A stretch of DNA of 64,000 nt from assembly GCF_001027745.1 (NCBI RefSeq), contig NZ_LECU01000006.1, positions 434,001 to 498,000 of the forward strand. The letters run 5' to 3'. Source of the stretch: Pedobacter sp. BMA. GTDB lineage: Bacteria; Bacteroidota; Bacteroidia; Sphingobacteriales; Sphingobacteriaceae. A program made the position numbers and the translations under genes. The notes beneath the pieces are model-generated. The model had not been told where the DNA came from, did not search any database, and was given only the letters and a program-made list of their open reading frames with translations. How positions within the stretch are numbered: the first letter of the stretch is position 1; every line of letters starts with the position of its first letter. Positions 1 through 9,378 of the stretch are shown here, piece after piece.

Positions 1-1
1 T

Positions 2-2419
2 TTTTGTATGACACCTGATAAGGATTTTGCCCAGCTGGTTTCTGAAAATATTTTCATTTACAAGCCTGCCCGTATGGGTAACGACATGGAAATCATGGGG
101 GTAAAGGAAGTGCTGGCGAAATGGGAAATTGAAAATGTTTTACAGGTGATTGATATCCTGGGTTTGTGGGGCGATGCAGTAGACAATATTCCTGGTATTC
201 CTGGAATTGGCGAGAAAACAGCTAAAGCCCTGATCAAACAATATGGCTCGATGGAGGAAATCATCAATAACTCACATCAGCTAAAAGGAAAGCAACGCGA
301 AAATGTAGAGAACTTCGCAGAGCAGGGGCTGCTTTCCAAAAAGTTAGCCACCATACTACTCGATGTTCCGGTTGAACTGGACGAGGATAGTCTGGAATTG
401 TGCGATCCAAGCCGTGACTTATTAGAACCACTTTTTACTGAGCTGGAATTTAGAACACTTGGTCGCCGTGTTTTCGGGGATGAGTTTTCAGTTACTACAG
501 CAAGATTTCAAGAGGGCACACAAACTGACCTGTTTGGAAATCAATCTGGAGAAACCATTCAATATACCAATACACTGGAAGAGGAACCTGCTGAAAAGCT
601 TCCGGCGAACACGATTGAAAATACAGCACACGATTATCAGCTGGTAGATACAGCAGAGAAGCGTGCTGAATTGATAAAATTGTTGCTTGCAGAACCCAGA
701 ATTTCTTTTGATACTGAAACCACAGGAACAGATGCAAATACAGCCGAACTGGTTGGTTTATCCTTTTCGGTTAAACCAGGTACGGGATATTATATTCCTG
801 TTTCTTCAGATAGAAATGAAGCTCAGGCAGTTGTTAACGAATTCAAAGTAGTACTGGAGAATGAGCAGATTGAAAAGATTGGCCAGAACACCAAGTATGA
901 TATTCTGGTATTAAAGTGGTATGACATCGAAGTAAAAGGGAAGATTTTTGATACGATGCTGGCACACTACCTTATTGATCCGGATACGCGGCACGGAATG
1001 GATGTGCTATCTGAAAATTACCTGGGTTACTCACCGATTTCCATCACCAAACTGATCGGTGCTAAAGGGAAGAACCAGATCACTATGCGTGATGTGCCGG
1101 TAGAAGATGTAGTGGATTATGCGGCAGAAGATGCTGATGTTACCCTGCAGCTTGCCCATGTGTTTGAACCTAAATTAAAAGAGTTAAATGCTGCTAAGCT
1201 TGCGGCGGAAATAGAAAATCCTTTGGTTTATGTTTTAGCAGATATAGAAATGCAGGGTGTACGTATCGATATGGATACGCTCAGAAGCTATTCTGCAGAA
1301 CTCGAAATTGAAATCAGGAAAGCTGAGCAAAGCGTTTTCGACAAAACAGGGGTTAAATTTAATCTCGCATCTCCAAAACAACTGGGAGAGGTTTTATTTG
1401 ATCACCTTCAGCTGGATCCGAAGGCGAAGAAGACCAAAACCGGGCAATATCAAACTGGCGAGGATGTTTTAACAGCGCTGGCCAGTAAAAGTGATATCGT
1501 TCAGGATATTCTGGATTTTCGCCAGCTGCAAAAGTTAAAGTCGACTTACGTTGATGCCCTGCCTTTAATGATAAATGAGAAAACCGGACGGGTACACACC
1601 TCCTATAATCAGGCAGTGGCTGCTACCGGAAGGTTAAGTTCCAACAATCCAAACCTTCAGAATATTCCAATCCGTACGGAACGTGGGAGAGAAGTACGGA
1701 AAGCATTTATTGCCCGCGACGAAAACCATATTTTATTATCTGCAGATTATTCGCAGATTGAGCTGCGCATTATTGCGGAAATCAGTAAAGAAGAGAACAT
1801 GCTTGATGCTTTTAATAAAGGCATCGATATCCACACGGCAACAGCGGCAAAAGTATATGGCGTAAGTATCGAAGAGGTAGACGGTACACAGCGCAGGAAT
1901 GCGAAAGCCGTAAACTTTGGAATTATCTATGGGCAATCTGCATTTGGGCTTTCTCAAAATCTGGGCATTCCACGTAAAGAGGCTGCCGAAATCATTGACC
2001 AGTATTTTACGCAATACCCCGGAATAAAACGATACATGAGTGATACCATGAACTTTGCCAGGGAAAATGGTTTTGTAGAAACGATTATGGGTAGAAGACG
2101 TTATTTGAGGGATATCAATTCGGCAAACCAGACTGTACGTGGTTTCGCGGAGCGAAATGCCATTAATGCGCCGATACAAGGCTCTGCTGCAGACATGATC
2201 AAAATTGCGATGATCAATATTCATCATGAAATGAAAGCACAAAAACTGCAATCTAAAATGACCATGCAGGTGCATGATGAGTTGGTTTTCGATGTGGTGA
2301 AATCGGAGAAAGAGACCATGAAAGCAATTATTCAGGATAAAATGGCCAATGCGATAAAACTGACCGTTCCGATAGTAGTTGAAATTGGTGAGGGAGAGAA
2401 CTGGCTGGAAGCGCACTAA
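2..2419 (+). CDS. polA: DNA polymerase I, 5' end outside window
   Basis: Replication and repair polymerase that removes RNA primers and fills gaps. The reading frame is open to the window edge, so the first Met at base 8 is internal; about 130 residues of the N-terminal 5'-nuclease domain are missing compared with the family's usual length of roughly 930. What remains shows the helix-hairpin-helix of the 5' nuclease (GIGEKTAKAL), a 3'-5' exonuclease domain with the DTE, N-x3-D and Y-x3-D acidic motifs (residues ~233-375 of the fragment), and the polymerase motifs A (DYSQIELR, ~580), B (RRNAKAVNFG, ~628) and C (VHDEL, ~755). All proofreading acids are present, so the exonuclease should be active, unlike in many Bacillus-type PolI. 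No terminator is visible before the next gene. Confidence 0.97.
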   Translation, partial: FCMTPDKDFAQLVSENIFIYKPARMGNDMEIMGVKEVLAKWEIENVLQVIDILGLWGDAVDNIPGIPGIGEKTAKALIKQYGSMEEIINNSHQLKGKQRENVENFAEQGLLSKKLATILLDVPVELDEDSLELCDPSRDLLEPLFTELEFRTLGRRVFGDEFSVTTARFQEGTQTDLFGNQSGETIQYTNTLEEEPAEKLPANTIENTAHDYQLVDTAEKRAELIKLLLAEPRISFDTETTGTDANTAELVGLSFSVKPGTGYYIPVSSDRNEAQAVVNEFKVVLENEQIEKIGQNTKYDILVLKWYDIEVKGKIFDTMLAHYLIDPDTRHGMDVLSENYLGYSPISITKLIGAKGKNQITMRDVPVEDVVDYAAEDADVTLQLAHVFEPKLKELNAAKLAAEIENPLVYVLADIEMQGVRIDMDTLRSYSAELEIEIRKAEQSVFDKTGVKFNLASPKQLGEVLFDHLQLDPKAKKTKTGQYQTGEDVLTALASKSDIVQDILDFRQLQKLKSTYVDALPLMINEKTGRVHTSYNQAVAATGRLSSNNPNLQNIPIRTERGREVRKAFIARDENHILLSADYSQIELRIIAEISKEENMLDAFNKGIDIHTATAAKVYGVSIEEVDGTQRRNAKAVNFGIIYGQSAFGLSQNLGIPRKEAAEIIDQYFTQYPGIKRYMSDTMNFARENGFVETIMGRRRYLRDINSANQTVRGFAERNAINAPIQGSAADMIKIAMINIHHEMKAQKLQSKMTMQVHDELVFDVVKSEKETMKAIIQDKMANAIKLTVPIVVEIGEGENWLEAH

Positions 2420-2518
2420 TTTTTTATTTCGCCAATAATAACTAACTTCATTAAAACTTCATCCCGATTAATCAATTTTATATCAACAAATTAATGAGTT
2501 AAAAATTAAACAACGAGT

Positions 2519-2860
2519 ATGAAAAAGTTATTAAGTTTAATCGCAATCGCAGCATTTGGTTTGACTACAGCATTTGCTCAAACACCTGCCGCAACAGCTT
2601 CTGCTAAAGCTAAAACTGTTGCTAAAAAAGAAGTAAAAACCACTACTGCTCCGGTTAAAGCAGGCGTGAAACAAGAAGCGAAAAAAGTTGAAACTAAAAC
2701 GACTACTACAGCGGCCAAAGTAAAGGCTGATGGTACACCAGATATGCGTTTTAAAGAAAATAAAGCAAAGGCAGTAACCAAAGTTGCTGGTCCTACAAAA
2801 AAAGATGGTACAGCGGATATGCGTTACAAAGCAAATAAAGCTGCCGCTAAAAAGAATTAG
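2519..2860 (+). CDS. small secreted Ala/Lys-rich protein with duplicated DGTxDMRxKxNKA motif
   Basis: Function unknown. The 113-residue product begins with a clear signal peptide (MKKLLSLIAIAAFGLTTAFA, cleavage near residue 20) and the mature part is almost entirely Ala, Lys, Thr and Val with no obvious globular core. Two near-identical 13-residue units lie at residues 71-83 (DGTPDMRFKENKA) and 96-108 (DGTADMRYKANKA). Such a basic, low-complexity periplasmic protein could bind nucleic acid, lipopolysaccharide or cell wall, but nothing in the sequence decides this. It is a single gene closed by a strong terminator. Similar small repeat proteins are, from memory, common in Sphingobacteriaceae. 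Confidence 0.8.
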   Translation: MKKLLSLIAIAAFGLTTAFAQTPAATASAKAKTVAKKEVKTTTAPVKAGVKQEAKKVETKTTTTAAKVKADGTPDMRFKENKAKAVTKVAGPTKKDGTADMRYKANKAAAKKN

Positions 2861-2877
2861 GTTTAGGTTTATAATTG

Positions 2878-2912
2878 AAGGGTCCCGCACAATATGTCGG
2901 GGCCCTTTTTTA
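2878..2912 (+). terminator. intrinsic terminator of the small secreted protein gene
   Basis: An 8-bp GC-rich stem (gggtcccg / cggggccc with one G-U pair) is followed directly by a T run. It sits between convergent genes and probably stops the plus-strand transcript; the A-poor left flank makes minus-strand use less likely. Confidence 0.75.
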
Positions 2913-2914
2913 TT

Positions 2915-3592
2915 TTACAGGGTGATGGTTTCACCAATTGCAGGAAGCAATAAGGTTTTATTTTCCCTTTTGAATTTAGCCACGGCTTCTTCAGTGTCAA
3001 TACTGATTGGCGGGAAAGTGTTGTAGTGTACGCCAATTACCTGATCGCATTCAGCATATTTGGCCGCTATGATCGCGTCGTCCACATCCATTGTATAATG
3101 CCCGCCAATCGGTAAAATGGCATAATCAAGGTTGTACAATTCAGCCAATAATTTCATTTCTACTGTTAAAGAAGTATCGCCGGCAAAATAGATTGTTTTT
3201 CCTTCCAGGGTAAGCACGAAGCCTGCCGGGTTACCACCATAGCTGCCATCAGGATTTGAGCTGCTGTGTACAGCCCAAACTGTACGTAGTTTGCCAAAGC
3301 CAAACTGTTGCGTGCCAAAGTTAAGTCCGGTGACTTTTTCAATGCCTTGCTCACTAATCCATTTTGCAACTTCAACCAAGGCAATTACTTCAGCATTGGT
3401 TTGTTTTGCCAGCTCCACTAAGTCTGCAACATGGTCTCCATGCCCATGACTCACCAGGATATAGTCGGCTTCGATTTTCGAAGAATCGATATCCTTGGCT
3501 AAGGGGTTTGATTTAATAAAAGGATCGAAAAGGAATTTTTTGCCCTCTGCTTCGATTAAAAAGCACGACTGGCCGTAATAGGTGAAATTCAT
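2915..3592 (-). CDS. UPF0173-type metal-dependent hydrolase (metallo-beta-lactamase fold)
   Basis: Predicted cytoplasmic zinc hydrolase of the UPF0173 family (RomA/UlaG-like); the natural substrate is not known. The 225-residue protein has the HxHxDH zinc motif in HGHGDH with the preceding Ser (residues 48-54), a second-shell AGDTS motif and a C-terminal VHYNT histidine, all expected for the fold. Length matches the family. No signal peptide is present. The next gene upstream (YbaB-like) is only 58 bases away in the same direction, so the two may share a transcript. Confidence 0.85.
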   Translation of the reverse strand: MNFTYYGQSCFLIEAEGKKFLFDPFIKSNPLAKDIDSSKIEADYILVSHGHGDHVADLVELAKQTNAEVIALVEVAKWISEQGIEKVTGLNFGTQQFGFGKLRTVWAVHSSSNPDGSYGGNPAGFVLTLEGKTIYFAGDTSLTVEMKLLAELYNLDYAILPIGGHYTMDVDDAIIAAKYAECDQVIGVHYNTFPPISIDTEEAVAKFKRENKTLLLPAIGETITL

Positions 3593-3650
3593 TCTATCTG
3601 GATTTAAGTGTGGGGTATAATGATGTATTCATTCAGTTTATGGTTTGGTC

Positions 3651-3956
3651 TTAACCACCAAACATTCCACCTAAACCACCAAGCATATCTTTTGCTGATG
3701 CCTGCATCTCCGTAGCACTTACCTGCTCTGCACTGGCTAAAGCTTTATTTATCGCAGTTAAAAGAAGTTCTTCCAGCTCTTCTTTATCTGCCTGTTTTAG
3801 AAATTCCTCGTTGATGGTTACACCGGTAATGGTTTTATTTGCAGTAGAGGTAATTTTTATCGCTCCGTTTTCTACTTCTCCGTAAACGGATACAGTATCT
3901 AAGCGTTTCTTAATCTCTTCGGCTTTTTGCTGTGCCGCCATTAATTTATCAAACAT
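3651..3956 (-). CDS. YbaB/EbfC family nucleoid-associated protein
   Basis: Small DNA-binding protein of the YbaB/EbfC family, which forms tweezer-like dimers and coats DNA. The 101-residue product has the usual pattern: an N-terminal helix rich in Gln/Lys (MFDKLMAAQQKAEEIKKRL), a central beta hairpin (residues ~25-50) and a C-terminal helical arm ending in a Gly/Met/Phe-rich tail (GGLGGMFGG). The customary neighbours dnaX and recR are not here, so the context adds nothing about its role. Confidence 0.9.
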   Translation of the reverse strand: MFDKLMAAQQKAEEIKKRLDTVSVYGEVENGAIKITSTANKTITGVTINEEFLKQADKEELEELLLTAINKALASAEQVSATEMQASAKDMLGGLGGMFGG

Positions 3957-4044
3957 AATCTGTTATTTTAATATCAAACGAAATTAGGGTAAATTGTGTT
4001 TTGTAAAGATGAATTTATATCATCTTTAGGTTAAGATGATGACA

Positions 4045-5277
4045 CTAGTCCTCATCACTGCCTGGTAAGCTGCCATTTCCATGGTATGCTCCCTTACGGA
4101 TGATGGGCATATCCAGGTGCTTATAAAGATCATCTAAATGCATCAGACTACCGTTGGTGAGGTTGCCGAGAAATATAACGATAATGTTCTTATTCAGATC
4201 ACGCACGTAGATGTGACGGAAACCGTGCCACCAGCCTGTATGATAGACTACCTTATCCATTTTCTCCCCGTCAAACATTCTCCAGCCGTATCCATAATTA
4301 AAGTGACCATTAACAGGCTTATTTCGCCCCACATAAGATGAGTCACTACTTTTTTTGGTAAGCAACCGGCCGTTTTTTAAATATTTATCGTACAACACCA
4401 GATCGTGTACCGTGCTGTAAATTCCTTTATCCCCAACGGGGCCATCTAAAAAGTTTTGCGCTACGGAATATCTCCAGCTGTTGCGGTCATGTCCAACCAC
4501 ATCTACCGGGATTTTTTCATACTCAGTGGTACTGTAAACATGTGTATGCTTCATTCCTGCAGGTTTGAAGATATGCTCCATCATGTATTGGGAGTAACGC
4601 TGTCCGGTAACCTTTTCTATAATCGCACCCAGCACCATGAAATTCGAATTGTTGTAGTGGAAGCGGTTGTCGGGTTTAACATATGGATTGGGCTTACGCT
4701 CGGCAATAATATTCATAACCTCCTGGTTGGTTACGCCCTTTTTCATATTTCGTTTCTCCTTGCGCCATATGTCGTCAATGAAATAAACGTAGTTCATCAT
4801 TCCACTGCGGTGGGTAAGCAATAGTTTTACCGTAATACCTTCATAAGGGAAATTTGGAAAAAACTTTTTAACGTTATCATTTAAGGAGAGCTTTCCTGCC
4901 TCAACCAGCTGCATAATAGCTGTTCCGGTAAACGTTTTAGTAATGGAAGCCAGCTCGAATTCAGAATCAATTTTTAAGCTATCGCGATGCAGGTAATCTG
5001 CCCAGCCCACGGCTTTTTCATACAGTATCTTACCATCCTTTGCCACCAGCACATTCCCGTTGAAAGCGTATTTTCTATGAAGGTTGTCCACAAAATCTCC
5101 AATCCATTTATCCCCTTTTGCAGGGTTATAAGCGATCAGAAGGCTATCTGCTTTATCGTCTTCTTTAACGCGTATTCTGGCATCAGCAGCTTTTTTCTCT
5201 TCAGATTTTTTACTATTACATGCGGTGATTAAGCTTATGGAGAGGGCTAATGCTGAACATATGTATCTAAAATTCAT
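4045..5277 (-). CDS. serine hydrolase lipoprotein, beta-lactamase/class C PBP fold
   Basis: Predicted periplasmic serine hydrolase of the beta-lactamase family (PF00144), a group of D-aminopeptidases, esterases and PBP4*-like enzymes. A lipoprotein signal ends in ITAC with Cys20, so the enzyme is probably membrane anchored. The catalytic S-x-x-K is SITK (Ser111, Lys114), the Y-x-N motif is Y207-N-N209, and a late HTG at about residue 354 fits the third motif. At 410 residues it has the expected size with no additional domain. True beta-lactamase activity cannot be inferred from this. It is flanked by same-strand but well-spaced genes. Confidence 0.85.
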   Translation of the reverse strand: MNFRYICSALALSISLITACNSKKSEEKKAADARIRVKEDDKADSLLIAYNPAKGDKWIGDFVDNLHRKYAFNGNVLVAKDGKILYEKAVGWADYLHRDSLKIDSEFELASITKTFTGTAIMQLVEAGKLSLNDNVKKFFPNFPYEGITVKLLLTHRSGMMNYVYFIDDIWRKEKRNMKKGVTNQEVMNIIAERKPNPYVKPDNRFHYNNSNFMVLGAIIEKVTGQRYSQYMMEHIFKPAGMKHTHVYSTTEYEKIPVDVVGHDRNSWRYSVAQNFLDGPVGDKGIYSTVHDLVLYDKYLKNGRLLTKKSSDSSYVGRNKPVNGHFNYGYGWRMFDGEKMDKVVYHTGWWHGFRHIYVRDLNKNIIVIFLGNLTNGSLMHLDDLYKHLDMPIIRKGAYHGNGSLPGSDED

Positions 5278-5344
5278 TTATATCGAGGATAGTGTATTTA
5301 AAACCCGAAAATTAAAGAATTTAGACGGTTAAAACGAAAGAGTT

Positions 5345-5896
5345 TTAAACATTTGCGCAGTTTTGGTTATACCAGCATTCGAATAAATGTCCCTTGGTGC
5401 CGTAAACCGGGTCATTATCAGGGCTTTTAACTTTCGTAATTTCCTCATCGGCTTCAGGACGTTCTTCTGGCTTACCATATTTAATATTGTAATCTGCGCC
5501 ATTGGGGTATGCGCCTACTACAGTGAAGTCTTCGCTCGATTTTAATTTCATGTGGGCCACGCCTGCTGGTATCACCACTACATCGCCTTTGTCAAGCTCA
5601 ATGCAAACGCCATGATCCCCACCAAACTGAACTTCTGCTTTACCACAGAATACACCCATTACCTCATGTGTGTTGCTATGATAGTGCTGGTAATCGAAAA
5701 TACCATCTACCCAGGCATTGGTATAGCCATTTTGTGCAAAAACCTTTTTAATGGCCTCTTCGGTTTCATCAGGATGAAGGAGAAAGGCACCTTTATAAAT
5801 CATTAAAGGAAGGTTTGGGTTATTTGGGAAATTACCGTTTTCTTCTATTTTATGTGCTACCAGATAGGCTTCCTGTACTAATTTTTCTTTATCCAT
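5345..5896 (-). CDS. cupin-domain protein
   Basis: Single-domain cupin of 183 residues with no signal peptide. The metal-binding cupin motifs are visible as HYHSNTHEVMGV (residues ~72-83) and, after a short strand, DKGDVVVIPAGVAHMKL, which includes the second-motif histidine. Such proteins act as isomerases, dioxygenases or small-molecule sensors; substrate is not evident. The C-terminal end (CWYNQNCANV) holds two Cys. The flanking genes are unrelated. Confidence 0.8.
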   Translation of the reverse strand: MDKEKLVQEAYLVAHKIEENGNFPNNPNLPLMIYKGAFLLHPDETEEAIKKVFAQNGYTNAWVDGIFDYQHYHSNTHEVMGVFCGKAEVQFGGDHGVCIELDKGDVVVIPAGVAHMKLKSSEDFTVVGAYPNGADYNIKYGKPEERPEADEEITKVKSPDNDPVYGTKGHLFECWYNQNCANV

Positions 5897-6027
5897 AATG
5901 AGGGTGTTTCATTAAGTAACAAAGTAAAGGAGAAAGGGTTTAAGATTTGTTTCGATCGCTTCATTAGATCAATGTGCCTTGCATGATCTTAATCTGCGTG
6001 ACATTTTAATTCCATAGCCCTTAAATT

Positions 6028-6058
6028 AAAAAAGCCATTCCTGAAGAAGGAATGGCTT
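6028..6058 (-). terminator. terminator of the pdhA-pdhC operon
   Basis: Perfect 11-bp stem (arms 6032-6042 and 6048-6058, loop gaaga) followed on the minus strand by a run of six T. It lies 43 bases after the pdhC stop codon. Confidence 0.8.
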
Positions 6059-6100
6059 AATATGTTAATCAGCCGGGGGGCTGAAATGATCGTTAATCGC

Positions 6101-7762
6101 TTATGCCAGTAATCTGATTGGCTCTTCCAATAAACCTTTTAAGGTTTGTAAGAACTGTGCTCCGGTTGCACCATCCACCACACGGTGATCGCAACCTAAA
6201 GTTAATTTCATTACGTTACCTGGAACTACAGCACCATTTTTAACAACAGGAACCGCTTGAATAGCACCTACAGATAAAATTGCACCATCTGGAGAATTAA
6301 TAATCGATGTAAACTCATCGATACCAAACATACCCAGGTTAGAAACTGTGAAAGTACTTCCTTCCCAATCTGCAGGTTGTAGTTTTTTAGCTTTTGCTTT
6401 TCCACCAAAATCTTTTACCTCAGCAGAGATGTGCGATAATGATTTACCATCAGCAAAACGAACTACAGGCACCAATAAACCATCTTCAACAGCCATAGCT
6501 ACACCAATGTTAGTATGCTCATTAAAACGGATTTTATCACCACCCCATGATGAATTAACTGCCGGGTGTTTTTTCAAGGCAACAGCAACCGCTTTAATTA
6601 CGATATCGTTGAAAGAAACTTTTACCGGAGCAACTGCATTGATTGCCGTACGGGCAGCCATTGCATTATCCATATCAATACTTACAGTTAAGTAGAAATG
6701 TGGGGCAGTAAACAAACTTTCAGCTAAGCGTTTTGCAATTACTTTACGCATTTGCGAAACCGGTGCTTCAGTATATTTTACCTCTCCAACAAATGTCGGA
6801 ATAACAGGAGCGGCTTTCTCTGCAGCCGGAGCTGACGATGGAGCTGATTCTGATTTCGCCGGAGCTGCAGCGGCTTTGAAGTTTTCAATATCTTTTTTAA
6901 TGATACGTCCACCTTCTGCACTACCAGCAACCTGTGCTAAATCGATTCCTTTATCTTTAGCAATTTTCTTAGCCAAAGGCGACGCTTTTACACGGCTATC
7001 TGAAGAGCCTTCTGCAACAGGAGCTGAAGTAGAATCAGCAGTTGTAGCTTGTTTTTCTTCTTTCGGTGCTTCTTCTTTGCTTTCAGCTTTTGCAGCCGGA
7101 GCAGAACCACCTGCTAAAATTCCGCTTACGTCAGTTCCTTCAGGACCAACAATAGCGATAATTCCATTTACTTTAGCCGCCTGGCCTTTTTCTACACCGA
7201 TGTGTAATAAAGTACCAGTTGCATAGCCCATCACTTCCATAGTAGCCTTATCGGTTTCTACATCAGCTAAAACGTCATCATCTTTAACTTTATCACCAAC
7301 TTTTTTATGCCATTCAGCAATAACGCCTTCAGTCATGGTATCGCTTAACAAAGGCATGCGGATAACCGTTACGCCTTTAGCTGCTAATTCTTCTTCGCTT
7401 AAACCACCGCCTTGAGAAGGGGCGGCTTCTTCTTTTTTATCTTCAGCTTTAGGAGCTTCAGTGCTTTCGGCTTTTGGAGCCTCACCACCTTTTTCAGCTT
7501 CTAATGCTGTTTTATAGTCTTCGCCTTCTTTACCGATAACGGCCATGATGGCATCAACTGGAACAGCCTGACCTTCTTCTACGCCTATGTATAAAAGTGT
7601 ACCATCCCAATAAGATTCCATATCCATTGTTGCCTTGTCAGTTTCTACCTCTGCCAAAACATCACCGCTTTTCACTTTATCGCCTACTTTTTTGTGCCAC
7701 TTCGCCAAAACCCCTTCGGTCATGGTGTCGCTCATTTTGGGCATTTTAATTACATCAGCCAT
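6101..7762 (-). CDS. pdhC: pyruvate dehydrogenase complex E2, dihydrolipoyllysine acetyltransferase
   Basis: Core subunit of pyruvate dehydrogenase; it passes the acetyl group from lipoyl-lysine to CoA. Domains in order are two lipoyl domains with the ETDKATM lysines at residues 43 and 171, Ala/Pro/Glu-rich linkers, an E3/E1-binding domain (about residues 260-297, starting ASPLAKKIAKD) and the catalytic acyltransferase domain (about 325-553) with the DHRVVDG active-site motif near residue 526. The gene follows pdhA after 30 bases, so the two are co-transcribed. E1 beta and E3 are not in the window. The second lipoyl domain distinguishes it from many single-lipoyl 2-oxoacid E2 proteins. Confidence 0.95.
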   Translation of the reverse strand: MADVIKMPKMSDTMTEGVLAKWHKKVGDKVKSGDVLAEVETDKATMDMESYWDGTLLYIGVEEGQAVPVDAIMAVIGKEGEDYKTALEAEKGGEAPKAESTEAPKAEDKKEEAAPSQGGGLSEEELAAKGVTVIRMPLLSDTMTEGVIAEWHKKVGDKVKDDDVLADVETDKATMEVMGYATGTLLHIGVEKGQAAKVNGIIAIVGPEGTDVSGILAGGSAPAAKAESKEEAPKEEKQATTADSTSAPVAEGSSDSRVKASPLAKKIAKDKGIDLAQVAGSAEGGRIIKKDIENFKAAAAPAKSESAPSSAPAAEKAAPVIPTFVGEVKYTEAPVSQMRKVIAKRLAESLFTAPHFYLTVSIDMDNAMAARTAINAVAPVKVSFNDIVIKAVAVALKKHPAVNSSWGGDKIRFNEHTNIGVAMAVEDGLLVPVVRFADGKSLSHISAEVKDFGGKAKAKKLQPADWEGSTFTVSNLGMFGIDEFTSIINSPDGAILSVGAIQAVPVVKNGAVVPGNVMKLTLGCDHRVVDGATGAQFLQTLKGLLEEPIRLLA

Positions 7763-7792
7763 TATATCTAATTAATTGAAATCTTGTTAATA

Positions 7793-8788
7793 TTAGTCCA
7801 TTACGTAAGGGTAGTTCTCAGTCATGTATACATCTTTGTATAACTCAGATGCATCTGGCCAAGGAGACTCTTCTGCAAATTTTACAGCCTGATCTACAAT
7901 CGCTTTAACTTTTGTTTCCACTTCTTCGATCCATGCCTCATCAGCATATTTCTCTTTTAAGATGGTTTCTCTTGCGTGTTCAACAGGATCTTTTGCTTTG
8001 TAATCTTCTAACTCTTCTTTGGTACGGTATTTAGCCGGATCGGACATTGAATGACCACGGTAACGGTAAGTTCTCATTTCTAAGAAAGTTGGTCCTTCAC
8101 CTTTACGCGCACGTTGAATGGCTTCATCCATTGCATTGTGTACAGCAACAGGATCCATACCATCAACCGGAGCACATGGCATATCGAAACCTAAACCAAT
8201 TTTATAAATATCGGTCATGTTTGTAGTACGTTGTACTGAAGTACCCATAGCGTAACCATTGTTTTCGCAAACAAAAATTACCGGTAACTTCCAGAGCATA
8301 GCCATGTTAAAAGTTTCGTTTAATGCACCCTGGCGTACAGCGCCATCGCCCATATAACAAATGTTAACATTATCAGTTCCTTTGTATTTTTCTGCAAAAG
8401 CAACACCAGCACCTAGTGGAATCTGACCTCCAACGATAGCATGGCCACCATAAAAATTATGTTCTTTGCTAAACATGTGCATTGAACCACCTTTACCTTT
8501 TGAGCAACCTGTGGCTTTACCATACATTTCTGCCATGATGCTGTCAGCACTTACGCCTAAAGCTAAAGCATGAGCGTGATCACGGTAAGTTGTAATCATC
8601 GAATCACCTTTTTGCATTGCAGATATTGCACCTGCAACTACAGCTTCTTGTCCAATGTATAGGTGACAAAAGCCACGAATTTTTTGTTGTCCGTATAACT
8701 GGCCTGTTTTCTCTTCGAATTTACGCATTAGTAACATCGATTCGAACCACTTTAACCAAGTATCTTTATTTATTTCTACTGCACTCAT
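7793..8788 (-). CDS. pdhA: pyruvate dehydrogenase E1 component, alpha subunit
   Basis: Thiamine-diphosphate-dependent decarboxylase subunit of pyruvate dehydrogenase, working as an alpha2-beta2 tetramer. The ThDP motif begins GDGAVRQG and ends CENN, and the phosphorylation-loop-like stretch YRYRGHSMSDP is present near the C-terminus. I chose the ATG at 8788 (MSAVEINKD, 331 residues), the usual family length. A longer frame starts with GTG at 8848, but the extra 20 residues look unlike the family, and a TANNTTTG promoter element lies inside them. E1 beta must be encoded elsewhere. Confidence 0.94.
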   Translation of the reverse strand: MSAVEINKDTWLKWFESMLLMRKFEEKTGQLYGQQKIRGFCHLYIGQEAVVAGAISAMQKGDSMITTYRDHAHALALGVSADSIMAEMYGKATGCSKGKGGSMHMFSKEHNFYGGHAIVGGQIPLGAGVAFAEKYKGTDNVNICYMGDGAVRQGALNETFNMAMLWKLPVIFVCENNGYAMGTSVQRTTNMTDIYKIGLGFDMPCAPVDGMDPVAVHNAMDEAIQRARKGEGPTFLEMRTYRYRGHSMSDPAKYRTKEELEDYKAKDPVEHARETILKEKYADEAWIEEVETKVKAIVDQAVKFAEESPWPDASELYKDVYMTENYPYVMD

Positions 8789-8815
8789 TTTAGGGTATTT
8801 GTTTTTTTGCGACAG

Positions 8816-8823
8816 CAAATCTA
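8816..8823 (-). promoter_or_regulatory. -7 promoter element before pdhA
   Basis: TAGATTTG on the minus strand matches the Bacteroidota -7 consensus TANNTTTG, 27 bases before the ATG at 8788. I see no convincing TTG -33 box at the expected distance, so this is a half match. Confidence 0.4.
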
Positions 8824-9278
8824 ATTTTTTTATTGTAATTTTTGGCACTTTGAAGTGTAAAATCGTTATGGAACTTTAGTTTATCGTAGAATTAACAGTT
8901 GTTTTACAATCAAAGTCTTACAACCCCATCTGTTTTATAAAAAACAGCCATTCTAAAGATTTTAAACTTTGCGGTTTATCTCATTATGTATTGAATTGAA
9001 AGGGAAATTAAATTCTGCAAAATGGTCTTTAACCGTAATTTATTAATTTCTCCGAATCATTAGTCAGGGTGCCTGTGGATGGGGGCAAAATCGAGAACTT
9101 TTTATATAATTTTTTGAGAAAATAAATAACAGTGTGTCGTAAATTGCTGCCGGTAACTCGAAACGCCGGGAATATTTTAACTATTTTAATTTGAGTGCAA
9201 TATCCTCAACGGTTATGCGTTACCTAACAAGCTGAAAAGGTGGAGATGTTAATAACTTTCACTTTTTAACATTTAACA
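8824..9278. other. intergenic region between divergent pdhA and NlpC/P60 genes
   Basis: About 450 AT-rich bases between divergently transcribed genes. I see no ORF with coding character, no tRNA and no strong hairpin. It holds upstream regulatory sequence for both genes. Confidence 0.6.
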
Positions 9279-9310
9279 TTTGGATAACATTTGTATAATT
9301 GATATTTTTG
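9279..9310 (+). promoter_or_regulatory. Bacteroidota-type promoter for the NlpC/P60 peptidase
   Basis: TTTG at 9279-9282, a 20-base spacer, then TATTTTTG at 9303-9310. This matches the TTTG / TANNTTTG sigma-ABfr consensus in both boxes and in spacing, and leaves a leader of about 60 bases before the ATG at 9379. Confidence 0.55.
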
Positions 9311-9378
9311 GCAACCAACAATAAGCCCATGTGGTTTACGTTACTGTGTAAGTGAATACCCAAACATAACTGTATAAC

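Noticed and set aside
1736..2416. 226-residue minus-strand frame opposite polA
   Set aside because: Lies fully antisense to polymerase motifs A-C; its His/Phe/Asn-rich content is the mirror of coding sequence and shows no family pattern.
4045..5277. Calling the serine hydrolase a beta-lactamase resistance gene
   Set aside because: The fold is shared with many peptidases and esterases, and no regulator or resistance context is present.
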